Positions 7,710 to 15,758 of a DNA stretch of 64,000 nucleotides are shown in pieces. The notes under the pieces were generated by a model, which saw only the letters and a list, made by a program, of their open reading frames with translations, searched no databases and had not been told where the DNA came from. Origin of the DNA: Rhodococcus oxybenzonivorans (GTDB lineage Bacteria; Actinomycetota; Actinomycetes; Mycobacteriales; Mycobacteriaceae); assembly GCF_003130705.1 (NCBI RefSeq), contig NZ_CP021354.1, forward strand, positions 1,116,001-1,180,000. The letters are read 5' to 3'. The stretch's first letter is position 1. Every line of letters begins with the position of its first letter. A program made the translations under genes and the position numbers.

Positions 7710-8847
7710 GGTAGTAATCGTCGAGGCGGTCCGTACCCCGGTGGGGAAGCGGAACGGCGGACTGTCCGGCGTGCACCCGGCAGACCTGTCGGCAATGGTT
7801 CTCACAACGCTCGCCGAACGCACCCGGCTCGATCCCGGCATCGTCGACGATGTGATCTGGGGGTGCGTCTCCCAGGTCGGAGATCAGTCGAGCAACATCG
7901 GCCGCTACGCCGTACTCGCCGCGGGGTGGCCCGAAACCGTTCCCGGAACGACGATCAACCGAGCGTGCGGGTCGAGCCAGCAGGCGCTCGATTTCGCGGT
8001 GCACGCGGTGATGTCGGGGCAGCAGGACGTCGTCGTAGCAGGCGGTGTCGAGGTCATGAGCAGGGTGCCGCTCGGAGCGGCGAAAGCTTCCGGCGCGCCA
8101 TACGGGCCCAAAGCGCTTGCCCGGTACGACAATTTCCAGTTCAACCAGGGTGTCGGCGCGGAAATGATCGCCCAGAAGTGGGGTCTGTCCCGGAGCCGGC
8201 TCGACGAGTTCGCCAGTCTTTCACACGACCGCGCGGCAACCGCTCTGGACAACGGTGCCTTCGACAACCAGATCGTTCCCGTATCCACTGAGTCGGGCGT
8301 GATCGCCGTCGACGAGTGCGTGCGACGGGGCACCAACGTCGACAAGCTCGCTGCACTGAAGCCGGTGTTCCAGGACGACGGTGTGATCCACGCAGGCAAC
8401 TCCTCGCAGATCGCCGACGGGGCAGCCGCTCTGCTCGTCACGACACCGGACAGGGCGCGCGAACTGGGGTTGACGCCGATCGTGCGGTACTGCGCCGGTG
8501 CCGTCACAGGGGCAGATCCGGTCCTCATGCTGACCGGACCGATTCCGGCGACCGAGAAGGTGCTGAACAAGGCGGGCATCGACCTCCCGGAGGTCGGCGT
8601 TTTCGAGGTGAACGAAGCCTTCGCCTCGGTGCCGCTGGCCTGGCTCGCGGAGACCGGTGCCGATCCCGCTCTGGTCAACCCGTGGGGTGGCGCGATCGCG
8701 CTGGGGCACCCGCTCGGCGGATCGGGCGCCATTCTGATGACCCGCATGATCCATCACATGCGCTACAACGGGATCCGCTACGGCCTCCAGACGATGTGTG
8801 AGGGCGGCGGCACCGCCAATGCCACCCTGGTCGAGCTGTCGGCGTAA
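7702..8847 (+). CDS. Thiolase (acetyl-CoA C-acyltransferase)
   Basis: A 381-aa degradative-type thiolase. The nucleophile is C89 (RACGSSQQA), the His of ALGHPLGGSGA is H336 and the general acid is C366 (MCEGGGTANA). All three catalytic residues are therefore present. It starts at an ATG with a TAGGAGAAG site and overlaps the hydratase end. It completes the operon's cycle by cleaving a 3-oxoacyl-CoA with free CoA, releasing acetyl- or propionyl-CoA. Confidence 0.94.
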   Translation: MREVVIVEAVRTPVGKRNGGLSGVHPADLSAMVLTTLAERTRLDPGIVDDVIWGCVSQVGDQSSNIGRYAVLAAGWPETVPGTTINRACGSSQQALDFAVHAVMSGQQDVVVAGGVEVMSRVPLGAAKASGAPYGPKALARYDNFQFNQGVGAEMIAQKWGLSRSRLDEFASLSHDRAATALDNGAFDNQIVPVSTESGVIAVDECVRRGTNVDKLAALKPVFQDDGVIHAGNSSQIADGAAALLVTTPDRARELGLTPIVRYCAGAVTGADPVLMLTGPIPATEKVLNKAGIDLPEVGVFEVNEAFASVPLAWLAETGADPALVNPWGGAIALGHPLGGSGAILMTRMIHHMRYNGIRYGLQTMCEGGGTANATLVELSA

Positions 8848-8860
8848 GGAAGGAATCGAC

Positions 8861-10009
8861 ATGCGCAGAGACGTTTTCACCGCAGACCACGAAGCTTTCC
8901 GAAAACTGGCCCGCGACTTCATCGAGAAGCGAGTGGTCCCCGACTATCCGATCTGGGAGAAGGCAGGGCGGATGCCACGTGCGGTCTTCGAGCAGCTCGG
9001 ATCCCTGGGATTGCTTGGTACCGCCATCCCCGAGGAGTTCGGGGGAGCGGGGCTGCCCGACTATCGCTACAACGTCATCCTGCAGGAGGAGGCGGCCCGC
9101 GCACTGGTCACGTTGAGTACGGTCCGCACCCAACTCGACGTCATCCTTCCGTACTTTCTCGCCTATGCCGACGACGCGCAGAAGAGCCGCTGGTTTCCCG
9201 GTCTGGCGGCAGGCACGCTGCTGACGGCCATCGCGATGACCGAACCCGGTACGGGCTCCGACCTCGCGGGGGTTCGCACCACCGCAGTGCGGGACGGCGA
9301 CGAGTATGTCGTCAACGGTGCCAAGACGTTCATCACGGGGGGATTGCTCGCGGACCTCGTGATCGTCGTCGCTCGGACGTCGACCGATCCGGACAATCGG
9401 CGCGCGGGACTGACCCTGCTGGTCGTGGAGGACGGCATGCCCGGGTTCACGCGGGGTCGAATTCTCGACAAGATGGGCTGCAAGGTGCAGGACACCGTCG
9501 AGCTGTCGTTCGATGACGTCCGCGTTCCGGTGGCCAACCGGCTGGGCGAGGAGGGTGCCGCCTTCGGTTACCTCGGCCGGAATCTGCCGCAGGAGCGAAT
9601 GACAGTCGCGGTCGGGTCGGTCGCCCAGGCGCGGGCGGCAGTGATGACGACGATCGAGTACGTCAAGGAACGTAAGGCGTTCGGCACGCCCGTCGCGTCG
9701 TTCCAGAACACCAAGTTCGAGCTGGCAGCCATGTCCGCCGAGGTCGAGGCAGCACAGTCGATGATCGACCGGGCGGTGCTCGATCTCGTGGACGCCGAGT
9801 TGTCGGGTGCCGACGCTGCGAGGGTCAAGTTGTTCTGCACCGAGATGCAAGCGCGTGTCGTCGATCGGTGCCTGCAACTGTTCGGCGGCTACGGCTTCAT
9901 GACCGAATACCCGATAGCCCGCCTCTACACGGATGCGCGCGTCGCCCGAATCTACGCGGGGACGAGCGAGGTGATGAAGGTAATCATCGCCAAGTCTCTA
10001 GGACTGTGA
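8861..10009 (+). CDS. Acyl-CoA dehydrogenase
   Basis: A 382-aa ACAD, paralogous to the first gene of the operon. Recognisable parts are TAIAMTEPGTGSDLAG in the middle domain and LFGGYGFMTEYPIARLYTDAR near the end. The canonical Glu of the YEGT motif is Ala here (RIYAGTSEV), and E245 in LPQERM on helix G is the likely base, as in isovaleryl- and long-chain enzymes. The start at 8861 follows AAGGAAGGAA; an in-frame longer version would run into the thiolase gene. It is the last gene of the operon, 64 nt before a TetR operator. Confidence 0.93.
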   Translation: MRRDVFTADHEAFRKLARDFIEKRVVPDYPIWEKAGRMPRAVFEQLGSLGLLGTAIPEEFGGAGLPDYRYNVILQEEAARALVTLSTVRTQLDVILPYFLAYADDAQKSRWFPGLAAGTLLTAIAMTEPGTGSDLAGVRTTAVRDGDEYVVNGAKTFITGGLLADLVIVVARTSTDPDNRRAGLTLLVVEDGMPGFTRGRILDKMGCKVQDTVELSFDDVRVPVANRLGEEGAAFGYLGRNLPQERMTVAVGSVAQARAAVMTTIEYVKERKAFGTPVASFQNTKFELAAMSAEVEAAQSMIDRAVLDLVDAELSGADAARVKLFCTEMQARVVDRCLQLFGGYGFMTEYPIARLYTDARVARIYAGTSEVMKVIIAKSLGL

Positions 10010-10073
10010 CGACCGGATGTGACTGTAGCCGCGCGTAACAACAAAAGAGATCCTTGTCACACCGGACGAACTG

Positions 10074-10095
10074 ACCTACTGTGTGTTCAGTAGGT
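10074..10095. promoter_or_regulatory. Palindromic TetR-type operator
   Basis: ACCTACTG-N6-CAGTAGGT is a perfect inverted repeat with 8-bp arms, 20 nt before the GTG of the TetR gene at 10116. Its position suggests autoregulation. The same arms were not seen elsewhere in the window. Confidence 0.75.
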
Positions 10096-10115
10096 TGGTC
10101 CAACGAAGGAGTCCG

Positions 10116-10721
10116 GTGTCGGAACCACGGCCGTATGACACGCTTCTGGCGAAGGGTGAGGATCGACGGCAATTGATCGTCACGGCCGCTCAGCGGCTGT
10201 TGGCGCGAAACGGCTGGCGCAACACGACGTTGGCTCAGATCGCGAAGGAGGTCGGGGTCAGCCCTGCTGGACTGCTGCATCACTTCGAGTCGAAGGAGCA
10301 GCTGTTGCACGCGGTGCTCGACGCCCGCGATGCCGACGACGACGCTCACGCAGACCGCTCGGGTGATCTCATCGAGCAGATCGAGCGGGTCGCTGAGCGA
10401 TTCCAGCGCTCACCCGAGCTGCTCGGCATGTTCGCCGCCCTCCAGATCGAAAACCTCGATTCCAACGCGCCGCTGCACGACCGCCTCCTCGGCAGAGCCA
10501 GGGCCTCTGTCGAGGCCGTGGCAGAAGGCATCCGGCGTGGTCAACGCGCCGGCCGATACCGAACCGACGTAGACCCGGCACTCAAGGCCGTAGAGATTAT
10601 GGCGTTTCTCAGAGGAATGGAGACCTCATGGCTACTCGACCCTTCGATCCCCGTGACCGACGTATTCAGGGGGTATGCACGATCGCTGACTCGACAGCTC
10701 GCGCCCGACAGCGAAGCCTGA
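10116..10721 (+). CDS. TetR-family transcriptional regulator
   Basis: A 201-aa regulator. The N-terminal HTH is clear: LIVTAAQRLLARNGW, TTLAQIAKEVGVS and GLLHHFESKEQLL. The ligand domain that follows is typical in length (about 140 aa) but too variable to name a ligand. The GTG start at 10116 has an AAGGAG site and sits directly behind an 8-bp-arm palindrome, the probable autoregulatory operator. It lies just after the ACAD/thiolase operon in the same direction, so that operon is another possible target, although no copy of the palindrome was found in front of it. Confidence 0.92.
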   Translation: MSEPRPYDTLLAKGEDRRQLIVTAAQRLLARNGWRNTTLAQIAKEVGVSPAGLLHHFESKEQLLHAVLDARDADDDAHADRSGDLIEQIERVAERFQRSPELLGMFAALQIENLDSNAPLHDRLLGRARASVEAVAEGIRRGQRAGRYRTDVDPALKAVEIMAFLRGMETSWLLDPSIPVTDVFRGYARSLTRQLAPDSEA

Positions 10722-11218
10722 GGTATCGGGTTGCCGTCGTCGCACCGAACGTGGTCGACGTGGTGCGGCTCGCTGGAGGCTGGCTGTTCGACCAGACGAT
10801 GGCGGGGTGGGACGTTTCGGTCATCGTCGCGGACCACCTTGATGCACGGCCACTCCAGATCCTCGGAGCGATCACACTCGACCTGGAATCGGCGCTCGCG
10901 GGTCCTCACGGTCCCTGCCCACAGGTGATCGCAGTGTCGGCAGATCTGTACCAAACCGACTCCCGCGTGCGGCGGGGTGTGCTCGACAACTTGGACAAGG
11001 GCGAAACCGAGGTGATGCTGCTCGGCGATACGTTCCCAGACGATCTCGATGGGAGATTCGGCTCCGGCAGCCACCGGCTGAGTATGGCTGCCAGAGCTTT
11101 CAAGGCCCATGCCCTCGCGGCGGCTGCCGTTTCGGTCGATTCGATCGGTGCCACGGAGACCTTCCGCCACAACGAGCTACTCAACTGGCCGTCGTGGTCG
11201 ATATCCGACATAGCTTGA
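10628..11218 (+). CDS. Uncharacterised protein overlapping the TetR gene
   Basis: Up to 196 aa. The well-ordered part begins at YRVAVVAPNVVDVVRLAGGW and continues with GWDVSVIVADH, ARPLQILGA and a hydrophobic VIAVSADLY strand, giving an alternating alpha/beta pattern. The first 30 residues lie inside the TetR gene (94-nt overlap) and look like out-of-frame sequence, so the real start may be later, but no good ATG/GTG with a ribosome site exists between. The frame keeps coding-like composition to a strong terminator at 11241. I do not recognise the family. It may act with the TetR, for example as a partner encoded in the same transcript. Confidence 0.55.
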   Translation: MATRPFDPRDRRIQGVCTIADSTARARQRSLRYRVAVVAPNVVDVVRLAGGWLFDQTMAGWDVSVIVADHLDARPLQILGAITLDLESALAGPHGPCPQVIAVSADLYQTDSRVRRGVLDNLDKGETEVMLLGDTFPDDLDGRFGSGSHRLSMAARAFKAHALAAAAVSVDSIGATETFRHNELLNWPSWSISDIA

Positions 11219-11240
11219 CCGTCGGGGTTCGTGGTCATAA

Positions 11241-11275
11241 GTGTTACTCCTCCGGCTGCGTCGGAGGAGTAACAC
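11241..11275. terminator. Bidirectional hairpin terminator
   Basis: A perfect 14-bp stem (GTGTTACTCCTCCG with its complement) and 7-nt loop lies between two convergent genes, 22 nt after one stop and 4 nt before the other. There is no U-tract, as is common in actinobacteria. Confidence 0.8.
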
Positions 11276-11279
11276 CGCA

Positions 11280-12254
11280 CTACGATTCGCAGTCGATGAG
11301 TACCTTGCCGATGGCGTTGCCGTCGGCGACGAGCCGGAGAGCGTCGGCCGTGTCCTCGAGCGGATACGACGCGCCGATGTGGGGGACTGCACGATTCTCG
11401 AGTAGCAGGTCGGTCAGTTCCTGTTCGTTACGATGAAATTCGTCGGCTGGGATGTCCTTGAACTGGAATCCGGAAATGTGAATGCCTTTGACCAGCACCA
11501 GATTGAGCGGGATGGACGGGATGACGCCGGAGGCGTAGCCGACCGTAACGAAGCGGCCGCCCGGGCGTAGCGCGCGGAGTGCAGGCTCGGAGAGGTCGCC
11601 TCCCACCGGGTCCACCACGACGTCTGCGCCCTGGGGAAGTGCCTCTTTCAGCCGGGAGCGCAGATCCCCGGATCGGTGATCGATGAGGTGGCCGGCTCCA
11701 TATGAAGCGGCGACTACGAGCTTGTCGGTGCTCGACGCGACCGCGGTGACGGACGCACCGAGTGCGATACCGAGTTGAACAGCGGCGATGCCGACTCCGC
11801 CGCCCGCTCCGAGAACGATCAGCTCGTCCCCGGGCCGCACGCGGGCCACCGAGCGAAGTGTGTGATAGGCCGTGCGGTGTGCGACGCCGAAGGCAGCGGC
11901 GACGCGTGCATCGATGCCGTCCGGGATCCGCTTGAGGGTGAGTTTGTCGGAGGCCACGACGATCTCCTCGGCGAAGGCACCGACAAACCCGGTTCCGGTG
12001 ACCCGGTCGCCCACTGAGACTGCGCTGACTCCTTCGGCCACTTCCTCGACGACGCCTGCGAACTCACTCCCGGGTGTGAACGGTGGTGGGACACTGACTT
12101 GGTACTTGCCGGCAATCAGTAGCACATCTGAGAAGTTGACGGCTGCGGCTCCGATCTTGATCCGCACCTGACCCGGTTCCAAGAGAGGTGAGGGAAGCGT
12201 TTCAACTGTGACAGCCTCGGGGGGCCCGTACGAGGAACAGACTGCGGCACGCAC
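11280..12254 (-). CDS. Medium-chain NAD(P)H:quinone oxidoreductase-like protein (zinc-free MDR)
   Basis: A 324-aa MDR-superfamily protein starting at a GTG 7 nt after the upstream stop (VRAAVCSSYGPPEAV). It has the GroES-like N-domain with AAAVNFSDVLLIAGKY and PGSEFAGVV, and the cofactor-binding GAGGGVGIAAVQLG. The catalytic zinc cysteine is replaced (NFSDV), which is the quinone-reductase/enoyl-reductase type. It is the last gene of the ACAD-phosphotransferase-hydratase operon, so it may reduce an enoyl or enone intermediate. The long upstream part of this open frame lies in the hydratase gene and was excluded. Confidence 0.9.
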   Translation of the reverse strand: MRAAVCSSYGPPEAVTVETLPSPLLEPGQVRIKIGAAAVNFSDVLLIAGKYQVSVPPPFTPGSEFAGVVEEVAEGVSAVSVGDRVTGTGFVGAFAEEIVVASDKLTLKRIPDGIDARVAAAFGVAHRTAYHTLRSVARVRPGDELIVLGAGGGVGIAAVQLGIALGASVTAVASSTDKLVVAASYGAGHLIDHRSGDLRSRLKEALPQGADVVVDPVGGDLSEPALRALRPGGRFVTVGYASGVIPSIPLNLVLVKGIHISGFQFKDIPADEFHRNEQELTDLLLENRAVPHIGASYPLEDTADALRLVADGNAIGKVLIDCES

Positions 12255-12261
12255 TGTCAGA

Positions 12262-13029
12262 TCACCGTCCCTGCCAGATCGGTGCGCGCTTCTCGATGAA
12301 CGCCGCGGCGCCCTCTTTGGCGTCTGCGCTGGTGAATACGATGGACTGCCAGTCGGTGAGTCGTTCCGCGGCCCTGTCCGCATCGGAGACCGAGAGGCGG
12401 ACGAGTTCCTTGCAGGCAGCGAGTCCGAGGGGTGCATTAGCGGCGATTCGCTCGGCGAATCCCAGGGCGGTGTCCAACACAGCATCAGCTTCGACCACAG
12501 CATTGATCAAACCGAGCTGGTAGCCACGGTCTGCGGTGATGAAGTCGCCCGTGAGCGTCATCTCCAGCGCGGCGTGCAACGGGAGTCTCGTCCCGATGGT
12601 CGTTCCGCCGCCACCGGGGAACAAACCCCGTTTGACCTCCGGGAAGCCAAATTTAGCGGTCGACGAAGCGACGATGACATCGGCCCCGAGCAGCAGCTCG
12701 AGTCCGCCGCCGATGGCGGTGCCGTTTGCCGCACCGATAACCGGGAGGGTCAGTTGCCCCGAAGCCAATCGTGCGTAACCCTCGGAGCTGAAGCCACCCT
12801 CGCCTTCTTCCGCGAAGGAGCGCAGATCCATCCCTGAACAGAATGCGCGGTCGCCCGCGCCGGTGAGGACGATGGCGCGAATGTCCGGATCCGCTTCGGC
12901 CTCCACGACGATGGTGCCGAGGTCACGCATCAGCGTGCCGGTGAGTGCGTTCCGTGCCTCCGGCCGGTTGAGGCGAAGTACCAAAATGGCGCCGTGGCGT
13001 TCCTGTACGAGTTCTGCGATGTCGGTCAT
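12262..13029 (-). CDS. Enoyl-CoA hydratase
   Basis: A 255-aa crotonase. Oxyanion-hole segments AFCSGMDLRSF and GTAIGGGLELLLGADVIVA are present. The first catalytic Glu lies in GGGLELLL, and the second region is PEVKRGLFPGGGGT. The ATG at 13029 overlaps the phosphotransferase stop (ATGA), giving translational coupling. In a 4-hydroxyacyl-CoA route it would hydrate the enoyl-CoA released after phosphate elimination, feeding ordinary beta-oxidation. Confidence 0.92.
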   Translation of the reverse strand: MTDIAELVQERHGAILVLRLNRPEARNALTGTLMRDLGTIVVEAEADPDIRAIVLTGAGDRAFCSGMDLRSFAEEGEGGFSSEGYARLASGQLTLPVIGAANGTAIGGGLELLLGADVIVASSTAKFGFPEVKRGLFPGGGGTTIGTRLPLHAALEMTLTGDFITADRGYQLGLINAVVEADAVLDTALGFAERIAANAPLGLAACKELVRLSVSDADRAAERLTDWQSIVFTSADAKEGAAAFIEKRAPIWQGR

Positions 13030-14042
13030 AACTTGTACTCCGTCGTTTCGGCGAGCTCGGCGGCCGCAATCATGGACTGGACGACGATAGGCCCGAAGGC
13101 GAGGAGCTTCTCGTTGTCGCCCGCACGCTGGTATCCCTGTTCGAGGATGATCGCCAACTTCCATTTGGCAAGGATCCGGTAATAGTCGAGATCGTCGACC
13201 TGGCGTCCCGAGACGTCGGAATAGTGTCCTGCCAGCTGATCCATTGACGGCATCCCCTGCAGATTGACGTAGCTGCAGGTGGCAGCTTCCGGGGTGCTGG
13301 TGTCCGCAGGCCAGCCCTCGAGCATCCAAGCCAGGTCGAGCTTGGGGTCTCCGACCGTGCCCATTTCCCAGTCGACGATCGCGGCCAGTTTCGCCGGTGC
13401 ACCGTCCTGGAACATGACGTTCGCGAACTGATAGTCGCCGTGCATGATGCCGGGGACGAAATCGAGCGGCTTGTGGTTGCGCAGCCAGTCGGTAGCTACA
13501 TCGAAACCGTCGAGTTCGCGGCCCTTGATCTTCGCGAAAAGGCCGGTCCAGCGGTCGACCTGGCGTTCGTGGAAGCCCTCGGGGCGGCCCAGGTCTTGGA
13601 GACCCCTGGACTTCCAATCGACCGCGGACAGGAGGGCGATGCCTTCGGCCAATTGGTAGCCGAGTCCGGCGCGGGCCACGAGGTCGGTGTCGAAGGGGGT
13701 GGTCCAGTTCCTGTTCTCCATCGGTGACCAACCGTCGACGAATCCCATCAGGTAGAACGGCCGGCCGAGGACCGATGCGTCTTCGCACACGGCGATGGCC
13801 TCGGTGTGTGGCACGTCGGTGCCCTCGAGTGCCTGGATGATCTGCCACTCCCGCAGAATTCCCTTGTCGCGATTCGCCGGAGCTTCGGGCGGTGGTATTC
13901 GGATCACGCAGCGGAGGTCTTCGCGGGTCAGTTCGTAGATGTCGTTCTGTGTTCCGCCGGAAAGGTATCGGTGTTCGAGCGGGGCCCGTTTGCCGAGCCC
14001 CTGACCGTCCATCCAGTCCGACAGGCGTTGAAAGTCGATCAC
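13026..14042 (-). CDS. Acyl-CoA-pathway phosphotransferase (APH fold, ACAD10/11- or LvaA-like)
   Basis: A 338-aa kinase-fold protein starting at a GTG that overlaps the dehydrogenase stop. It contains the Brenner motif H201-G-D203 with N208 (MHGDYQFANVMF) and the metal-binding D224 in IVDWEMGTVGDP. The N-lobe has LEHRYLSGGTQNDIYEL. The same domain forms the N-terminal half of human ACAD11/ACAD10 and the separate LvaA of Pseudomonas putida; these phosphorylate the hydroxyl of 4-hydroxyacyl-CoA. Its coupling to an ACAD11-like dehydrogenase supports that role here. The substrate chain is unknown. Confidence 0.9.
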   Translation of the reverse strand: MIDFQRLSDWMDGQGLGKRAPLEHRYLSGGTQNDIYELTREDLRCVIRIPPPEAPANRDKGILREWQIIQALEGTDVPHTEAIAVCEDASVLGRPFYLMGFVDGWSPMENRNWTTPFDTDLVARAGLGYQLAEGIALLSAVDWKSRGLQDLGRPEGFHERQVDRWTGLFAKIKGRELDGFDVATDWLRNHKPLDFVPGIMHGDYQFANVMFQDGAPAKLAAIVDWEMGTVGDPKLDLAWMLEGWPADTSTPEAATCSYVNLQGMPSMDQLAGHYSDVSGRQVDDLDYYRILAKWKLAIILEQGYQRAGDNEKLLAFGPIVVQSMIAAAELAETTEYKL

Positions 14043-15340
14043 AAATTTCCTACTTCCAGTTCGAGGTACTCGGCGAACTTTGCCTTGGCGGCTTCTTGCT
14101 TCTTCGGGATCCATTCCGAGGGCCAGAGGTCGTCGTTGGGCTTGTAATCGCGAAGTACCTGCTTGGCGACTGTGGTCTTGTGCACCTCGGTGGGGCCGTC
14201 CGCGAGGCCCATGACGGCGGCGCCGTGAATCATCTGGAACAGCGGCAGCTCGTTGGTCACGCCCAGTGCTCCGTGCACTTGCATTGCGCGCCAAGCAATG
14301 TCGTGTAGAACTGTCGGCATGATGACCTTGGCGGTGGCGATGTCTTTTCGAACCTTCTTGTAGTCGTTGTACTTGTCGATTTTCCAGGCCGTGTGCAGCA
14401 CGAAGAGCCGGAACTGGGCCAACTGGGCGTAGGAGTCGGCGATATAGCCCTGGACGAATTGCTTGTCCGCGAGGCGGCTACCTGAGGTTTCGCGGCTGAG
14501 GGCGCGCTCGCACATCATGTCGAGGGCCTTCTGCGCGAGACCGATCGTCCGCATGGCGTGGTGGATCCTGCCGCCGCCGAGGCGGGTCTGAGCGACGGCG
14601 AAAGCCTGACCTTCTCCACCGAGCATTGCCTCTTCGGGAACCCGGACACCGTCGTAGTGAATGAGGGCGTGGGTACCGTCGTTCATGGCTTCCCCATACA
14701 GGCCGACGTTGCGAACGATGTCGATTCCGGGCGTATCCGCCGGGACCAGAAACATCGACATGCCTTTGTAGACGCTGACGTCGGGGTTCGTGACGGCCAT
14801 GACGATCAGGAAGGATGCGGTTCTGGCGTTGGAGGAGAAGTACTTCCAGCCGTCGATGATCCAGTGGTCCCCATCTTTGACCGCTCGCGTGGTGAACTGG
14901 GCTGGGTCGGCGCCTGCCTGGGGCTCGGTCATCGAATAGGTGGAGAACAACTCGCCGTTGAGCAGCGGCTGCAGATAGCGCTCCTTTTGTGCTTCGGTGC
15001 CGTAATGGGCGATGATCTCGGCGTTGCCGGTGTCCGGCGCTTGGCACCCGAACACGATCGGTGCCCACGAAGATCGGCCGAGTATCTCGTTCAGGAGCGC
15101 CAACTCGAGCGCTCCGTATCCCTGGCCGCCGAGTTCGGGTCCGAGGTGGGTGGCCCAGAGGCCTTGTTTCCGAACCTGGTCTTTCAATGGGTCGATAGCC
15201 TTGCGTCGCGCCCCGTCGAGGGGAACGAACTGTTGGTGCTCCCAGATGTGATCGAGTGGCTCGACCTCGTCGCGTACGAACGTATCCGCCCAGTCCAGTT
15301 TCGCTTGGTACTCAGCGTCCGTCTCGAAATCCCATGCCAT
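14039..15340 (-). CDS. Acyl-CoA dehydrogenase, ACAD11/LvaC-like
   Basis: A 433-aa ACAD of the long bacterial subgroup. The middle-domain motif is STYSMTEPQAGADPAQF, and the C-terminal helix is AMQVHGALGVTNELPLFQ followed by GLADGPTEVHKTTVAK, where Asp stands in the usual catalytic Glu position, as in ACAD11-type enzymes. The start at 15340 follows GAAGGAGG. It is coupled by an ATG/TGA-style overlap to the phosphotransferase gene. In such pairs the dehydrogenase fold removes phosphate from a 4-phospho-acyl-CoA to give an enoyl-CoA. It leads a four-gene operon behind operator site b, 20 nt upstream. Confidence 0.93.
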   Translation of the reverse strand: MAWDFETDAEYQAKLDWADTFVRDEVEPLDHIWEHQQFVPLDGARRKAIDPLKDQVRKQGLWATHLGPELGGQGYGALELALLNEILGRSSWAPIVFGCQAPDTGNAEIIAHYGTEAQKERYLQPLLNGELFSTYSMTEPQAGADPAQFTTRAVKDGDHWIIDGWKYFSSNARTASFLIVMAVTNPDVSVYKGMSMFLVPADTPGIDIVRNVGLYGEAMNDGTHALIHYDGVRVPEEAMLGGEGQAFAVAQTRLGGGRIHHAMRTIGLAQKALDMMCERALSRETSGSRLADKQFVQGYIADSYAQLAQFRLFVLHTAWKIDKYNDYKKVRKDIATAKVIMPTVLHDIAWRAMQVHGALGVTNELPLFQMIHGAAVMGLADGPTEVHKTTVAKQVLRDYKPNDDLWPSEWIPKKQEAAKAKFAEYLELEVGNL

Positions 15341-15360
15341 TGCGCCTCCTTCGTCGACAT

Positions 15361-15375
15361 GAGAATATCGTTCTC
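15361..15375. promoter_or_regulatory. Palindromic operator (regulon site b)
   Basis: GAGAAT-ATC-GTTCTC has 5 of 6 arm pairs matched, 20 nt upstream of the ACAD start at 15340. It lies in the divergent gap to the VOC/TetR genes and could control both sides. Confidence 0.75.
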
Positions 15376-15448
15376 GTGAACACAAATGCAATTCTTATTT
15401 TTCGGAGTTTGCTTCTTGAAGCCGCGGAGAGTTGGGCGAGGCCGGCCG

Positions 15449-15754
15449 ATGAAGGCTGAGGATCTCTTTCATCTCGGCATCGTCACCGACAAACCGGAAG
15501 CGACCCGGATGGAGCTCCGCGCCCTGTTCGGGTACGAGTGGGGCGACGAAATAGGTGGTCCGATCGCGGTGGCTGTGCCGGTCGTGACCGAGGCGACCCG
15601 GGTGGGTTCCGACGGGCAGCCGTTCTTCACTTTCCATCGCAGCACGACGACGGGCCTTCGGATCGAACTGGTGAGTCGTGTGGCACAGCCAGGGCTTCAG
15701 CGGTGTTGGTCCCGCCCCGAGCGGCCTTCGCGCGGCCCAGCCGAAGCGCACTGA
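15449..15754 (+). CDS. Truncated VOC (glyoxalase-like) protein, possible gene remnant
   Basis: The 101-aa frame begins MKAEDLFHLGIVTD and continues with MELRALFGYEWGDEIGG, the start of a vicinal-oxygen-chelate domain: the first His ligand (FHLGIV) is visible. After LRIELVS the sequence changes to an Arg/Pro-rich tail (RCWSRPERPSRGPAEA) that looks out of frame. Full-length relatives are about 150-170 aa, so the C-terminal half, including the other ligands, is missing or frame-shifted. There is no clear ribosome site. The stop lies 4 nt before the TetR ATG, so its main remaining use may be translational coupling. Confidence 0.5.
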   Translation: MKAEDLFHLGIVTDKPEATRMELRALFGYEWGDEIGGPIAVAVPVVTEATRVGSDGQPFFTFHRSTTTGLRIELVSRVAQPGLQRCWSRPERPSRGPAEAH

Positions 15755-15758
15755 CGCG

